Assembly: GCF_000003605.2 (NCBI RefSeq)
Contig: NW_003149306.1
Location: forward strand, 1-22,750
Origin: Saccoglossus kowalevskii
Taxonomy: Eukaryota; Hemichordata; Enteropneusta; Harrimaniidae
Length of the DNA: 22,750 nucleotides
Direction of reading: 5' to 3'
A program made the position numbers and the translations under genes. Positions 1-9,044 of this stretch are shown here, piece by piece; the first letter of the stretch is position 1; each line of letters begins with the position of its first letter. Under the pieces are notes generated by a model. It was not told where the DNA came from. It saw only the letters and a list, made by a program, of their open reading frames with translations, and did not search any database.

Positions 1-64
1 GTGGATCGAACCCACGACCTCAGCGTTATTAGCACCGCGCTCTAACCAACTGAGCTAACCGGCT
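1..64 (-). tRNA. tRNA-Ile(AAU), copy 1, cut by window start
   Basis: Residues 1-63 of the gene are present; the 3' acceptor strand lies outside the window. It has G1 to A, and C62 to A, which mispairs with G52 in the T stem. The visible part otherwise matches the reference. Confidence 0.9.
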
Positions 65-328
65 ACATCAGCATACTGTATTTGCGTTAATCGTTTTTTT
101 TAAAAGACATGCAATCGCACAAACGTCTGTGCATTTCGAAGGTTTTTTTGTAGCCTTTTGCCAATAATATGAAGTTCTCAGTTATAATCTCACTAATTCA
201 AAGACGCATAACGAAGTGCTCGCAGAATACAAATTCTATTACCCTCCAGACGGTGATAGTGAAGATAGCCACAAGATGGCGCACCCGAATGCCGCCAATA
301 GTTTTTAACATACACATAAAATTACCAA

Positions 329-402
329 TGGCCGATATGGGGATCGAACCCACGACCTCAGCATTATTAGCACCGCGCTCTAACCAACTGAGCTAACCGG
401 CT
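329..402 (-). tRNA. tRNA-Ile(AAU), copy 2
   Basis: Full length. C39 to U gives a G31.U39 wobble. G1 to A gives an A1.C72 mismatch at the acceptor tip. The T4 terminator is intact at 318-321. Confidence 0.92.
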
Positions 403-665
403 ACATCAGCATACTGTATTTGCGTTAATCGTTTTTTTAAAAGACATGCAATCGCACAAACGTCTGTGCATTTCGAAGGTTTTTTTGTAGCCTTTTGAAA
501 ATAATATGAAGTTCTCAGTTATATTCTAACTAATTCAAGGACGCATAACGAAGTGCTCGCAGAATACAAATTATATTACCCACCAGACGGTGATAGTGAA
601 GGTAGCCACAAGATGGCGCACTCGGATGCCGCCAATAGTTTTCAACATACACATAAAATTACCAA

Positions 666-739
666 TGGCCGATATGGGGATCGAACCCACGACCTCAGCG
701 TTATTAGCACCGAGCTCAAACCAACTGAGCTAACCGGCC
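666..739 (-). tRNA. tRNA-Ile(AAU), copy 3
   Basis: Full length, 337 bp from copy 2. G26 to U and A21 to U; stems remain paired. It is followed on the + side by a tRNA-less 154-bp unit. Confidence 0.9.
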
Positions 740-759
740 TCATCAACATACTGTATTTG

Positions 760-913
760 CGTTAATCGTGTTTTTAAAAGACATGCAATCGCACAAACGT
801 CTGTGCATTTCGATGGTTTTTTTGTAGCCTTTTGAAAATAATATGAAGTTCTCAGTTATATTCCAACTAATTCAAGGACGCATAACGAAGTGCTCGCAGA
901 ATACAAATTCTAT
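760..913 (-). repeat. 154-bp tRNA-less unit (1 of 12)
   Basis: This unit keeps the TATA-like element, the palindrome and the first part of the spacer. It then jumps directly from 'aattctat' to 'cgttaatcg' of the next unit. The tRNA gene, its terminator and the CTCF/YY1-like site (183 bp) are missing. Confidence 0.93.
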
Positions 914-1156
914 CGTTAATCGTGTTTTTAAAAGACATGCAATCGCACAAACGTCTGTGCATTTCGAACGTTTTTTTGTAGCCTTTTGAAAATAATATGA
1001 AGTTCTCAGTTATATTCTAACTAATTCAAGGACGCATAACGAAGTGCTCGCAGAATACAAATTCTATTACTCACCAGACGGTGATAGTGAAGGTAGCCAC
1101 AAGATGGCGCACCCAAATGCCGCCAATAGTTTTCAACATACACATAAAATTACCAA

Positions 1157-1230
1157 CGGCCGATATGGGGATCGAACCCACGACCCCAGCGTTATTAACA
1201 CCGCGCTCTAACCAACTGAGCTAACCGGCC
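1157..1230 (-). tRNA. tRNA-Ile(AAU), copy 4, discriminator changed
   Basis: Full length. A73 to G changes the discriminator base, an identity element for IleRS in systems that have been studied. It also has A44 to G and C32 to U. It may be poorly charged. Confidence 0.88.
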
Positions 1231-1482
1231 ACATCAGCATACTGTGTTTGCTTTAATCGTGTTTTTAAAAGACATGCAATCGCACAAACGTCTGTGCATT
1301 TCGAAGGTTTTTTTGTAGCCTTTTGCCAATAATATGAAGTTCTCAGTTATAATCTCACTAATTCAAGGACGCATAACGAAGTGCTCGCAGAATACAAATT
1401 CTATTACCCTCCAGACGGTGATATTGAAGGTAGCCACAAGATGGCGCACTGGGATGCCGCCAATAGTTTTTAACATACACAT

Positions 1483-1486
1483 AAAA
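1483..1486 (-). terminator. RNA polymerase III T4 terminator, reference copy
   Basis: The minus strand reads AATTTTATG after the gene. The four Ts begin 8 nt past the discriminator. The same element lies 8-11 bp to the left of nearly every tRNA copy; exceptions are noted at 6550, 7213, 13617, 14182, 14519 and 15084. Confidence 0.85.
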
Positions 1487-1504
1487 TTACCAATGGCCGA
1501 TATG

Positions 1505-1515
1505 GGGATCGAACC
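1505..1515 (-). promoter_or_regulatory. B box (internal Pol III promoter), reference copy
   Basis: On the minus strand it reads GGTTCGATCCC, covering tRNA residues 52-62. It matches the B-box consensus bound by TFIIIC. Copies with C61 or C62 changes (for example 2853, 3853, 6019, 8708) alter its 3' end. Confidence 0.9.
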
Positions 1516-1548
1516 CACGACCTCAGCGTTATTAGCACCGCGCTCTAA

Positions 1549-1560
1549 CCAACTGAGCTA
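1549..1560 (-). promoter_or_regulatory. A box (internal Pol III promoter), reference copy
   Basis: On the minus strand it reads TAGCTCAGTTGG, covering tRNA residues 8-19, a standard A box. The C11 to A, G10 to T, T12 to A, G18 to A and G19 to C copies listed below change it. Confidence 0.9.
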
Positions 1561-1597
1561 ACCGGCCACATCAGCATCCTGTATTTGCGCTAATCGT

Positions 1598-1607
1598 GTT
1601 TTTAAAA
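1598..1607 (-). promoter_or_regulatory. TATA-like upstream element of tRNA-Ile
   Basis: The minus strand reads TTTTAAAAAC at about -31 to -40 from tRNA residue 1, where upstream TATA-like elements of tRNA genes usually lie. It is kept in almost all units, including tRNA-less ones. Function is inferred from position and composition only. Confidence 0.5.
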
Positions 1608-1770
1608 GACATGCAATCGCACAATCGTCTGTGCATTCCGATGGTTTTTTTGTAGCCTTTTGAAAATAATATGAAGTTCTCAGTTATATTCTAACTAATT
1701 CAAGGACGCATAACGAAGTGCTCGCAGAATACAAATTCTATTACCCACCAGACGGTGATATTGAAGGTAG

Positions 1771-1786
1771 CCACAAGATGGCGCAC
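1771..1786 (+). promoter_or_regulatory. CTCF-like (or YY1-like) binding motif, reference unit
   Basis: The sequence CCACAAGATGGCGCAC fits the CTCF core pattern CC-A-[CG]-N-AG-[AG]-[GT]-GGC-[AG]-[CG], apart from an A where C or T is usual. AAGATGGCG also fits the YY1 core. It lies 45-60 bp past the tRNA 3' end. By hand count about 48 units keep it in the same orientation. About 11 carry GATGACG instead, one has GATTGCG, and deleted units lack it. Both assignments are motif matches from memory of the consensus. Confidence 0.5.
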
Positions 1787-1830
1787 TGGGATGCCGCCAA
1801 TAGTTTTTAACATACACATAAAATTACCAA

Positions 1831-1904
1831 TGGCCGATATGGGGATCGAACCCACGATCTCAGCATTATTAGCACCGCGCTCTAACCAACTGAGCTAACC
1901 GGCC
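1831..1904 (-). tRNA. tRNA-Ile(AAU), copy 6
   Basis: Full length. G46 to A lies in the variable region, and C39 to U gives a G31.U39 wobble. It is likely still foldable. Confidence 0.93.
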
Positions 1905-1924
1905 ACATCAGCATCCTGTATTTG

Positions 1925-2078
1925 CGCTAATCGTGTTTTTAAAAGACATGCAATCGCACAATCGTCTGTGCATTTCGATGGTTTTTTTGTAGCCTTTTGA
2001 AAATAATATGAAGTTCTCAGTTATATTCTAACTAATTCAAGGACGCATAACGAAGTGCTCACAGAATACAAATTCTAT
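1925..2078 (-). repeat. 154-bp tRNA-less unit (2 of 12)
   Basis: It has the same 'ctat/cgttaatcg' junction as at 760-913. It lies inside a block (about 1905-2570) that recurs at about 4265-4930 with only two differences noticed. Confidence 0.93.
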
Positions 2079-2321
2079 CGTTAATCGTGTTTTTAAAAGA
2101 CATGCAATCGCACAAACGTCTGTGCATTTCGAAGGATTTTGGGTAGCCTTTTGCCAATAATATGAAGTTCTCAGTTATATTCTAACTAATTCAAGGACGC
2201 ATAACGAAGTGCTCGCAGAATACAAATTCTATTACCCACCAGACGGTGATAGTGAAGGTAGCCACAAGATGGCGCACTCGGATGCCCCCAATAGTTTTTA
2301 ACATACACGTAAAATTACCAA

Positions 2322-2394
2322 TGCCGATATGGAGATCGAACCCACGACCTCAGCGTTATTAGCACCGCGCTCTAACCAACTGAGCTAACCGGCC
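2322..2394 (-). pseudogene. tRNA-Ile copy 7, 1-nt deletion in acceptor strand
   Basis: It is 73 nt long. One of the two Gs at the left end is lost, so the 3' acceptor strand lacks one C and the A73 position shifts. C61 to U also weakens the conserved G53-C61 pair. The anticodon AAU is intact. The same lesion recurs at 4682-4754. Confidence 0.85.
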
Positions 2395-2657
2395 ACATCA
2401 GCATACTGTATTTGTGTTAATCGTGTTTTTAAAAGACATGCACTCGCACAAACGTCTGTGCATTTCGAAGATTTTTTTGTAGCCTTTTGAAAATAATATG
2501 AAGTTCTCAGTTATATTCTAACTAATTCAAGGACGCATAACGAAGTGCTCGCAGAATACAAATTCTATTACCCACCAGACGGTGATAGTGAAGGTAGCCA
2601 CAAGATGGCGCACTCGGATGCCGCCAATAGTTTTTAACATACATATAAAATTACCAA

Positions 2658-2731
2658 TGGCCGATATGGGGATCGAACCCACGACCTCAGCGTTATTAGC
2701 ACCGCGCTCTAACCAACTGAGCTAACCGGCC
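2658..2731 (-). tRNA. tRNA-Ile(AAU), copy 8
   Basis: Identical to the reference. The next tRNA is only 195 bp away because of a spacer deletion. Confidence 0.97.
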
Positions 2732-2852
2732 ACATCAGCATACTGTATTTGCGTTAATCGTGTTTTTAAAAGACATGCAATTGTGAAGGTAGCCACAAGA
2801 TGGCACACTCGGATGCCGCCAATAGTTTTTAACATACACATAAAATTACCAA
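2732..2852 (-). repeat. Shortened 121-bp spacer of a 195-bp unit
   Basis: About 142 bp are missing at the junction 'gacatgcaa/ttgtgaagg' near 2781. The palindrome, T run and inverted repeat are lost. The TATA-like element, the CTCF/YY1-like site (here GATGGCACAC) and the terminator remain. The same junction recurs near 6142. Confidence 0.93.
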
Positions 2853-2926
2853 TGGCCGATATGGTGATCGAACCCACGACCTCAGCGTTATTAGCACCGC
2901 GCTCTAACCAACTGAGCTAACCGGCC
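2853..2926 (-). tRNA. tRNA-Ile(AAU), copy 9
   Basis: Full length. C61 to A breaks the highly conserved G53-C61 pair and alters the B box, so it may be weakly active. The same variant is seen at 6019 and 6214. Confidence 0.88.
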
Positions 2927-3188
2927 ACATCAGCATACTGTATTTGCGCTAATCGTGTTTTTAAAAGACATGCAATCGCACAAACGTCTGTGCATTTCGA
3001 AGGTTTTTTGTAGCCTTTTGGCAATAATATGAAGTTCTCAGTTATATTCTAACTAATTCAAGGACGCATAACGAAGTGCTCGCAGAATACAAATTCTATT
3101 ACCCACCAGACGGTGATAGTGAAGGTCGCCACAAGATGACGCACTCGGATGCCCCCAATAGTTTTTAACATACACATAAAATTACAAA

Positions 3189-3262
3189 TGGCCGATATGG
3201 GGATCGAACCCAAGACCTCAGCGTTATTAGCACCGCGCTCTAACCAACTGAGCTAACCGGCC
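3189..3262 (-). tRNA. tRNA-Ile(AAU), copy 10
   Basis: Full length. G49 to U opposes U65, opening one end of the T stem. The unit's CTCF-like core is changed to GATGACG near 3135. Confidence 0.9.
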
Positions 3263-3525
3263 ACATCAGCATAGTGTATTTGCGTTAATCGTGTTTTTAA
3301 AAGACATGCAATCGCACAAACGTCTGTGCATTTCGATGGTTTTTTTGTAGCCTTTTGAAAATAATATGAAGTTCTCTGTTATATTCTAACTAATTCAAGG
3401 ACGCATAACGAAGTGCTCGCAGAATACAAATTCTATTACCCACCAGACGGTGATATTGAAGGTAGCCACAAGATGGCGCACTGGGATGCCGCCAATAGTT
3501 TTTAACATACACATAAAATTACCAA

Positions 3526-3599
3526 TGGCCGATATGGGGATCGAACCCACGATCTCAGCGTTATTAGCACCGCGCTCTAACCAACTGAGCTAACCGGCC
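3526..3599 (-). tRNA. tRNA-Ile(AAU), copy 11
   Basis: Full length. Only G46 to A in the variable region. The left spacer has a private 'ctctgtt' variant shared with the unit of the 5692 copy. Confidence 0.95.
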
Positions 3600-3852
3600 A
3601 CATCAGCATCCTGTATTTGCGCTAATCGTGTTTTTAAAAGACATGCAATCGCACAAACGTCTGTCCATTTCGAAGGTTTTTTTGCAGCCTTTTGCCAATA
3701 ATATGAAGTTCTCAGTTATATTCTAACTAATTCAAGGACGCATTATAAAGTTGCTCACAGAATACAAATTCTGACGGTGATAGTGAAGGTAGCCACAAGA
3801 TGACGCACCCGAATGCCGCCAATAGTTTTCAACATACACATAAAATTACAAA

Positions 3853-3926
3853 TGACCGATATGTGGATCGAACCCACGACCTCAGCGTTATTAGCACCGC
3901 GCTCTAACCAACTGAGCTAACCGGCT
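3853..3926 (-). tRNA. tRNA-Ile(AAU), copy 12, variant subfamily
   Basis: Full length. C71 to U (G2.U71 wobble), C62 to A (mispairs with G52) and G1 to A (A1.C72). It belongs to the 326-327-bp unit type with 'cattataaag' and a 10-11-bp deletion. Two weak acceptor-tip pairs make function doubtful. Confidence 0.85.
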
Positions 3927-4190
3927 ACATCAGCATACTGTATTTGCGTTAATCGTTTTTTTTAAAAGACATGCAATCGCACAAACGTCTGTGCATTTCG
4001 AAGGTTTTTTTGTAGCCTTTTGCCAATAATATGAAGTTCTCAGTTATAATCTCACTAATTCAAGGACGCATAACGAAGTGCTCGCAGAATACAAATTCTA
4101 TTACCCTCCAGACGGTGATATTGAAGGTAGCCACAAGATGGCGCACTGGGATGCCGCCAATAGTTTTTAACATACACATAAAATTACCAA

Positions 4191-4264
4191 TGGCCGATAT
4201 GGGGATCGAACCCACGACCTCAGCGTTATTAGCACCGCGCTCTAACCAACTGAGCTAACCGGCC
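4191..4264 (-). tRNA. tRNA-Ile(AAU), copy 13
   Basis: Identical to the reference. The surrounding unit resembles that at 1494, with the shared spacer variants 'gatattgaagg' and 'ctgggatgcc'. Confidence 0.97.
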
Positions 4265-4284
4265 ACATCAGCATCCTGTATTTG

Positions 4285-4438
4285 CGCTAATCGTGTTTTT
4301 AAAAGACATGCAATCGCACAATCGTCTGTGCATTTCGATGGTTTTTTTGTAGCCTTTTGAAAATAATATGAAGTTCTCAGTTATATTCTAACTAATTCAA
4401 GGACGCATAACGAAGTGCTCACAGAATACAAATTCTAT
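4285..4438 (-). repeat. 154-bp tRNA-less unit (3 of 12)
   Basis: Same junction as the others. It is part of the 2360-bp-offset duplicate of about 1905-2570. Confidence 0.93.
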
Positions 4439-4681
4439 CGTTAATCGTGTTTTTAAAAGACATGCAATCGCACAAACGTCTGTGCATTTCGAAGGATTTT
4501 GGGTAGCCTTTTGCCAATAATATGAAGTTCTCAGTTATATTCTAACTAATTCAAGGACGCATAACGAAGTGCTCGCAGAATACAAATTCTATTACCCACA
4601 AGACGGTGATAGTGAAGGTAGCCACAAGATGGCGCACTCGGATGCCCCCAATAGTTTTTAACATACACGTAAAATTACCAA

Positions 4682-4754
4682 TGCCGATATGGAGATCGAA
4701 CCCACGACCTCAGCGTTATTAGCACCGCGCTCTAACCAACTGAGCTAACCGGCC
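4682..4754 (-). pseudogene. tRNA-Ile copy 14, 1-nt deletion in acceptor strand
   Basis: It carries the same 1-nt acceptor deletion and C61 to U as the copy at 2322, exactly 2360 bp away. This shows that the lesion was copied with its unit. Confidence 0.85.
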
Positions 4755-5017
4755 ACATCAGCATACTGTATTTGTGTTAATCGTGTTTTTAAAAGACATG
4801 CACTCGCACAAACGTCTGTGCATTTCGAAGGTTTTTTTGTAGCCTTTTGAAAATAATATGAAGTTCTCAGTTATATTCTAACTAATTCAAGGACGCATAA
4901 CGAAGTGCTCGCAGAATACAAATTCTATTACTCACCAGACGGTGATAGTGAAGGTAGCCACAAGATGGCGCACCCAAATGCCGCCAATAGTTTTCAACAT
5001 ACACATAAAATTACCAA

Positions 5018-5091
5018 TGGCCGATATGGGGATCGAACCCACGACGCCAGCGTTATTAGCACCGCGCTCTAACCAACTGAGCTAACCGGCC
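5018..5091 (-). tRNA. tRNA-Ile(AAU), copy 15
   Basis: Full length. A44 to G and G45 to C lie in the variable region; stems are intact. Confidence 0.93.
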
Positions 5092-5354
5092 ACATCAGCA
5101 TACTGTGTTTGCTTTAATCGTGTTTTTAAAAGACATGCAATCGCACAAACGTCTGTGCATTTCGAAGGTTTTTTTGTAGCCTTTTGCCAATAATATGAAG
5201 TTCTCAGTTATAATCTCACTAATTCAAGGACGCATAACGAAGTGCTCGCAGAATACAAATTCTATTACCCACCAGACGGTGATATTGAAGGTAGCCACAA
5301 GATGGCGCACTGGGATGCCGCCAATAGTTTTTAACATACACATAAAATTACCAA

Positions 5355-5428
5355 TGGCCGATATGGGGATCGAACCCACGACCTCAGCGTTATTAGCATC
5401 GCGCTCTAACCAACTGAGCTAACCGGCC
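5355..5428 (-). tRNA. tRNA-Ile(AAU), copy 16
   Basis: Full length. G29 to A mispairs with C41 in the middle of an anticodon stem that already contains wobble pairs. Confidence 0.9.
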
Positions 5429-5691
5429 ACATCAGCATCCTGTATTTGCGCTAATCGTGTTTTTAAAAGACATGCAATCGCACAATCGTCTGTACATTTC
5501 GATGGTTTTTTTGTAGCCTTTTGAAAATAATATGAAGTTCTCTGTTATATTCTAACTAATTCAAGGACGCATAACGAAGTGCTCGCAGAATACAAATTCT
5601 ATTACCCACCAGACGGTGATATTGAAGGTAGCCACAAGATGGCGCACTGGGATGCCGCCAATAGTTTTTAACATACACATAAAATTACCAA

Positions 5692-5765
5692 TGGCCGATA
5701 TGGGGATCGAACCCACGATCTCAGCGTTATTAGCACCGCGCTCTAACCAACTGAGCTAACCGGCC
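5692..5765 (-). tRNA. tRNA-Ile(AAU), copy 17
   Basis: Full length. Only G46 to A. Its unit is a near copy of the one at 3526. Confidence 0.95.
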
Positions 5766-6018
5766 ACATCAGCATCCTGTATTTGCGCTAATCGTGTTTT
5801 TAAAAGACATGCAATCGCACAAACGTCTGTCCATTTCGAAGGTTTTTTTGCAGCCTTTTGCCAATAATATGAAGTTCTCAGTTATATTCTAACTAATTCA
5901 AGGACGCATTATAAAGTTGCTCACAGAATACAAATTCTGACGGTGATAGTGAAGGTAGCCACAAGATGACGCACCCGAATGCCGCCAATAGTTTTCAACA
6001 TACACATAAAATTACCAA

Positions 6019-6092
6019 TGGCCGATATGGTGATCGAACCCACGACCTCAGCGTTATTAGCACCGCGCTCTAACCAACTGAGCTAACCGGCC
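6019..6092 (-). tRNA. tRNA-Ile(AAU), copy 18
   Basis: Full length. C61 to A breaks G53-C61. The left spacer is the 326-327-bp type, but this tRNA lacks the C71 to U change that usually goes with it, suggesting a recombinant unit. Confidence 0.88.
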
Positions 6093-6213
6093 ACATCAGC
6101 ATACTGTATTTGCGTTAATCGTGTTTTTAAAAGACATGCAATTGTGAAGGTAGCCACAAGATGGCGCACTCGGATGCCGCCAATAGTTTTTAACATACAC
6201 ATAAAATTACCAA
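6093..6213 (-). repeat. Shortened 121-bp spacer of a 195-bp unit (second site)
   Basis: Same deletion junction as near 2781, here near 6142. The CTCF-like site is in its GATGGCGCAC form. Confidence 0.93.
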
Positions 6214-6287
6214 TGGCCGATATGGTGATCGAACCCACGACCTCAGCGTTATTAGCACCGCGCTCTAACCAACTGAGCTAACCGGCC
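6214..6287 (-). tRNA. tRNA-Ile(AAU), copy 19
   Basis: Full length. C61 to A as in the 2853 copy, with which it shares the 195-bp spacing. Confidence 0.88.
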
Positions 6288-6549
6288 ACATCAGCATACT
6301 GTATTTGCGCTAATCGTGTTTTTAAAAGACATGCAATCGCACAAACGTCTGTGCATTTCGAAGGTTTTTTGTAGCCTTTTGCCAATAATATGAAGTTCTC
6401 AGTTATAATCTCACTAATTCAAGGACGCATAACGAAGTGCTCGCAGAATACAAATTCTTTTACCCACAAGACGGTGATAGTGAAGATAGCCACAAGATGG
6501 CGCACCCGAATGCCGCCAATAGTTTTTAACATACACATAAAGTTACCAA

Positions 6550-6623
6550 TGGCCGATATGGGGATCGAACCCACGACCTCAGCGTTATTAGCACCGCGCT
6601 CTAACCAACTGAGCTAACCGGCT
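6550..6623 (-). tRNA. tRNA-Ile(AAU), copy 20, weakened terminator
   Basis: Full length. Only G1 to A (A1.C72). The downstream terminator reads ACTTTAT, reducing T4 to T3, so readthrough is possible. Confidence 0.92.
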
Positions 6624-6886
6624 ACATCAGCATACTGTATTTGCGTTAATCGTTTTTTTAAAAGACATGCAATCGCACAAACGTCTGTGCATTTCGAAGG
6701 TTTTTTTGTAGCCTTTTGAAAATAATATGAAGTTCTCAGTTATATTCTAACTAATTCAAGGACGCATAACGAAGTGCTCGCAGAATACAAATTATATTAC
6801 CCACCAGACGGTGATAGTGAAGGTAGCCACAAGATGGCGCACTCGGATGCCGCCAATAGTTTTCAACATACACATAAAATTACCAA

Positions 6887-6960
6887 TGGCCGATATGGGG
6901 ATCGAACCCACGACCTCAGCGTTATTAGCACCGCGCTCTAACCAACTGATCTAACCGGCC
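6887..6960 (-). tRNA. tRNA-Ile(AAU), copy 21
   Basis: Full length. C11 to A breaks the C11-G24 pair and alters the A box. Confidence 0.88.
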
Positions 6961-7212
6961 ACATCAGCATACTGTATTTGCGTTAATCGTGTTTTTAAAA
7001 GATATGCAATCGCACAAAGGTCTGAAGATTCCAAAGGTTTTTTTGCAGCCTTTTGCCAATAATATGAAGTTCTCAGTTATATTCTAACTAATTCAAGGAC
7101 GCATTATAAAGTGCTCGCAGAATACAAATTCTGACGGTGATAGTGAAGGTAGCCACAAGATGACGCACCCGAATGCCGCCAATAGTTTTCAACATACACA
7201 TAAATTTACCAA

Positions 7213-7286
7213 TGACCGATATGTGGATCGAACCCACGACCTCAGCGTTATTAGCACCGCGCTCTAACCAACTGATCTAACCGGCC
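7213..7286 (-). tRNA. tRNA-Ile(AAU), copy 22, degenerate, weakened terminator
   Basis: Full length. C71 to U, C62 to A and C11 to A affect three stems. The terminator is AAATTTA (T3). The unit is of the 326-327-bp type. Probably weak or inactive. Confidence 0.8.
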
Positions 7287-7306
7287 ACATCAGCATACTG
7301 TATTTG

Positions 7307-7460
7307 CGTTAATCGTGTTTTTAAAAGACATGCAATCGCACAAACGTCTGTGCATTTCGAAGGTTTTTTGGTAGCCTTTTGAAAATAATATGAAGTTCTC
7401 AGTTATATTCTAACTAATTCAAGGACGCATAACGAAGTGCTCGCAGAATACAAATTCTAT
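7307..7460 (-). repeat. 154-bp tRNA-less unit (4 of 12)
   Basis: Same 'ctat/cgttaatcg' junction; flanking tRNA genes are 491 bp apart. Confidence 0.93.
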
Positions 7461-7703
7461 CGTTAATCGTGTTTTTAAAAGACATGCAATCGCACAAACG
7501 TCTGTGCATTTCGAAGGTTTTTTTGTAGCCTTTTGAAAATAATATGAAGTTCTCAGTTATATTCTAACTAATTCAAGGACGCATAACGAAGTGCTCGCAG
7601 AATACAAATTCTATTACTCACCAGACGGTGATAGTGAAGGTAGCCACAAGATGGCGCACCCAAATGCCGCCAATAGTTTTCAACATACACATAAAATTAC
7701 CAA

Positions 7704-7777
7704 TGGCCGATATGGGGATCGAACCCACGACCTCAGCGTTATTAGCACCGCGCTCTAACCAACTGAGCTAACCGGCC
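7704..7777 (-). tRNA. tRNA-Ile(AAU), copy 23
   Basis: Identical to the reference; terminator intact. Confidence 0.97.
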
Positions 7778-8041
7778 ACATCAGCATATTGTATTTGCTT
7801 TAATCGTGTTTTTAAAAGACATGCAATCGCACAAACGTCTGTGCATTTCGAAGGGTTTTATTGTAGCCTTTTACCAATAATATGAAGTTCTCAGTTATAT
7901 TCTAACTAATTCAAGGACGCATAACGAAGTGCTCGCAGAATACAAATTATATTACCCACCAGACGGTGATAGTGAAGGTAGCCACAAGATGGCGCACCCA
8001 AATGCCGCCAATAGTTTTCAACATACACATAAAATTACCAA

Positions 8042-8115
8042 TGGCCGATATGGGGATCGAACCCACGACCTCAGCGTTATTAGCACCGCGATCTAACTAA
8101 CTGAGCTAACCGGCC
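8042..8115 (-). tRNA. tRNA-Ile(AAU), copy 24, degenerate D arm
   Basis: Full length. G24 to U opens the D stem, and G18 to A removes one of the two conserved D-loop guanines that contact the T loop. Probably a decaying copy. Confidence 0.8.
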
Positions 8116-8381
8116 ACATCAGCATACTGTATTTGCGTTAATCGTGTTTTTAAAAGACATGCAATCGCACAAACGTCTGTGCATTTCGAAAGTTTTTTTT
8201 TTGTAGCCTTTTGAAAATAATATGAAGTTCTCAGTTATATTCTAACTAATTCAAGGACGCATAACGAAGTGCTCGCAGAATACAAATTCTATTACCCACA
8301 AGACGGTGATAGTGAAGATAGCCACAAGATGGCGCACCCGAATGCCGCCAATAGTTTTCAACATACACATAAAATTACCAA

Positions 8382-8455
8382 TGGCCGATATGGGGATCGA
8401 ACCCACGACCTCAGCGTTATTAGCACCGCGCTCTAACCAACTGAGCTAACCGGCC
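8382..8455 (-). tRNA. tRNA-Ile(AAU), copy 25
   Basis: Identical to the reference. Confidence 0.97.
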
Positions 8456-8707
8456 ACATCAGCATACTGTATTTGCGTTAATCGTGTTTTTAAAAGACAT
8501 GCAATCGCACAAACGTCTGTCCATTTCGAAGGTTTTTTTGCAGCCTTTTGCCAATAATATGAAGTTCTCAGTTATATTCTAACTAATTCAAGGACGCATT
8601 ATAAAGTGCTCGCAGAATACAAATTCTGACGGTGATAGTGAAGGTAGCCACAAGATGACGCACCCGAATGCCGCCAATAGTTTTCAACATACACATAAAA
8701 TTACCAA

Positions 8708-8781
8708 TGACCGATATGTGGATCGAACCCACGACCTCAGCGTTATTAGCACCGCGCTCTAACCAACTGAGCTAACCGGCT
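8708..8781 (-). tRNA. tRNA-Ile(AAU), copy 26, variant subfamily
   Basis: Full length. C71 to U, C62 to A and G1 to A, the same set as the 3853 copy. The unit is of the 326-327-bp type. Confidence 0.85.
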
Positions 8782-9044
8782 ACGTCAGCATACTGTATTT
8801 GCGTTAATCGTGTTTTTAAAAGACATGCAATCGCACAAACGTCTGTGCATTTCGAAGGTTTTTTTGTAGCCTTTTGAAAATAATATGAAGTTCTCAGTTA
8901 TATTCTAACTAATTCAAGGACGCATAACGAAGTGCTCGCAGAATACAAATTCTATTACCCACAAGACGGTGATAGTGAAGGTAGCCACAAGATGGCGCAC
9001 CCGAATGCCGCCAATTGTTTTTAACATACACATAAAATTACCAA

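Larger units (their letters stand above)
1494..1567 (-). tRNA. tRNA-Ile(AAU), copy 5: the reference sequence
   Basis: This would decode AUU, and AUC/AUA if A34 becomes inosine. It is 74 nt with no intron and no encoded CCA. The acceptor stem GGCCGGU/AUCGGCC pairs fully, with a G6.U67 wobble. The D stem is GCUC/GAGC, with G18G19 in the loop. The anticodon stem is CGGUG/CGCUG with loop CUAAUAA, so the anticodon is AAU. The T stem is GUGGG/CCCAU with loop UUCGAUC, and the discriminator is A73. A box and B box are intact and a T4 terminator follows. Ten other copies are identical: 2658, 4191, 7704, 8382, 9045, 11790, 13281, 18067, 20233 and 21398. Sharing of this sequence suggests selection or recent homogenisation. 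Confidence 0.97.
1568..1830 (-). repeat. Reference 263-bp spacer between tRNA genes
   Basis: Landmarks from left to right are: TATA-like element at 1598-1607; an imperfect palindrome near 1619-1634; a T7 run at 1645-1651; an inverted repeat agaat-acaa-attct at 1726-1739; a CTCF/YY1-like site at 1771-1786; a CCAAT sequence in 'gccgccaatag'; and the Pol III terminator of the next gene at 1820-1823. No open frame is conserved between spacers, and there is no sign of a SINE tail or target-site duplication. Confidence 0.85.

Noticed and set aside
1334-1561. Short plus-strand open frames of about 70-75 codons (also at 169, 553, 4031, 5195, 6390)
   Set aside because: They run through the spacer into the antisense of the tRNA, ending with the familiar antisense-tRNA peptide GIEPTTSALLAPRSNQLS. 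Most other units have a stop ('ttctaac') in the same place, so the frame is not conserved.
1494-1567. Bacterial or organellar tRNA-Ile
   Set aside because: The anticodon AAU with A34, the lack of encoded CCA, and a Pol III terminator and boxes point to a nuclear eukaryotic gene. Bacterial and organellar tRNA-Ile normally use GAU or modified CAU.
1726-1739. agaat-acaa-attct as a heat-shock element
   Set aside because: The spacing between the GAA and TTC parts is 6 bp, not the 2 bp of a heat-shock element. It is only a short inverted repeat.
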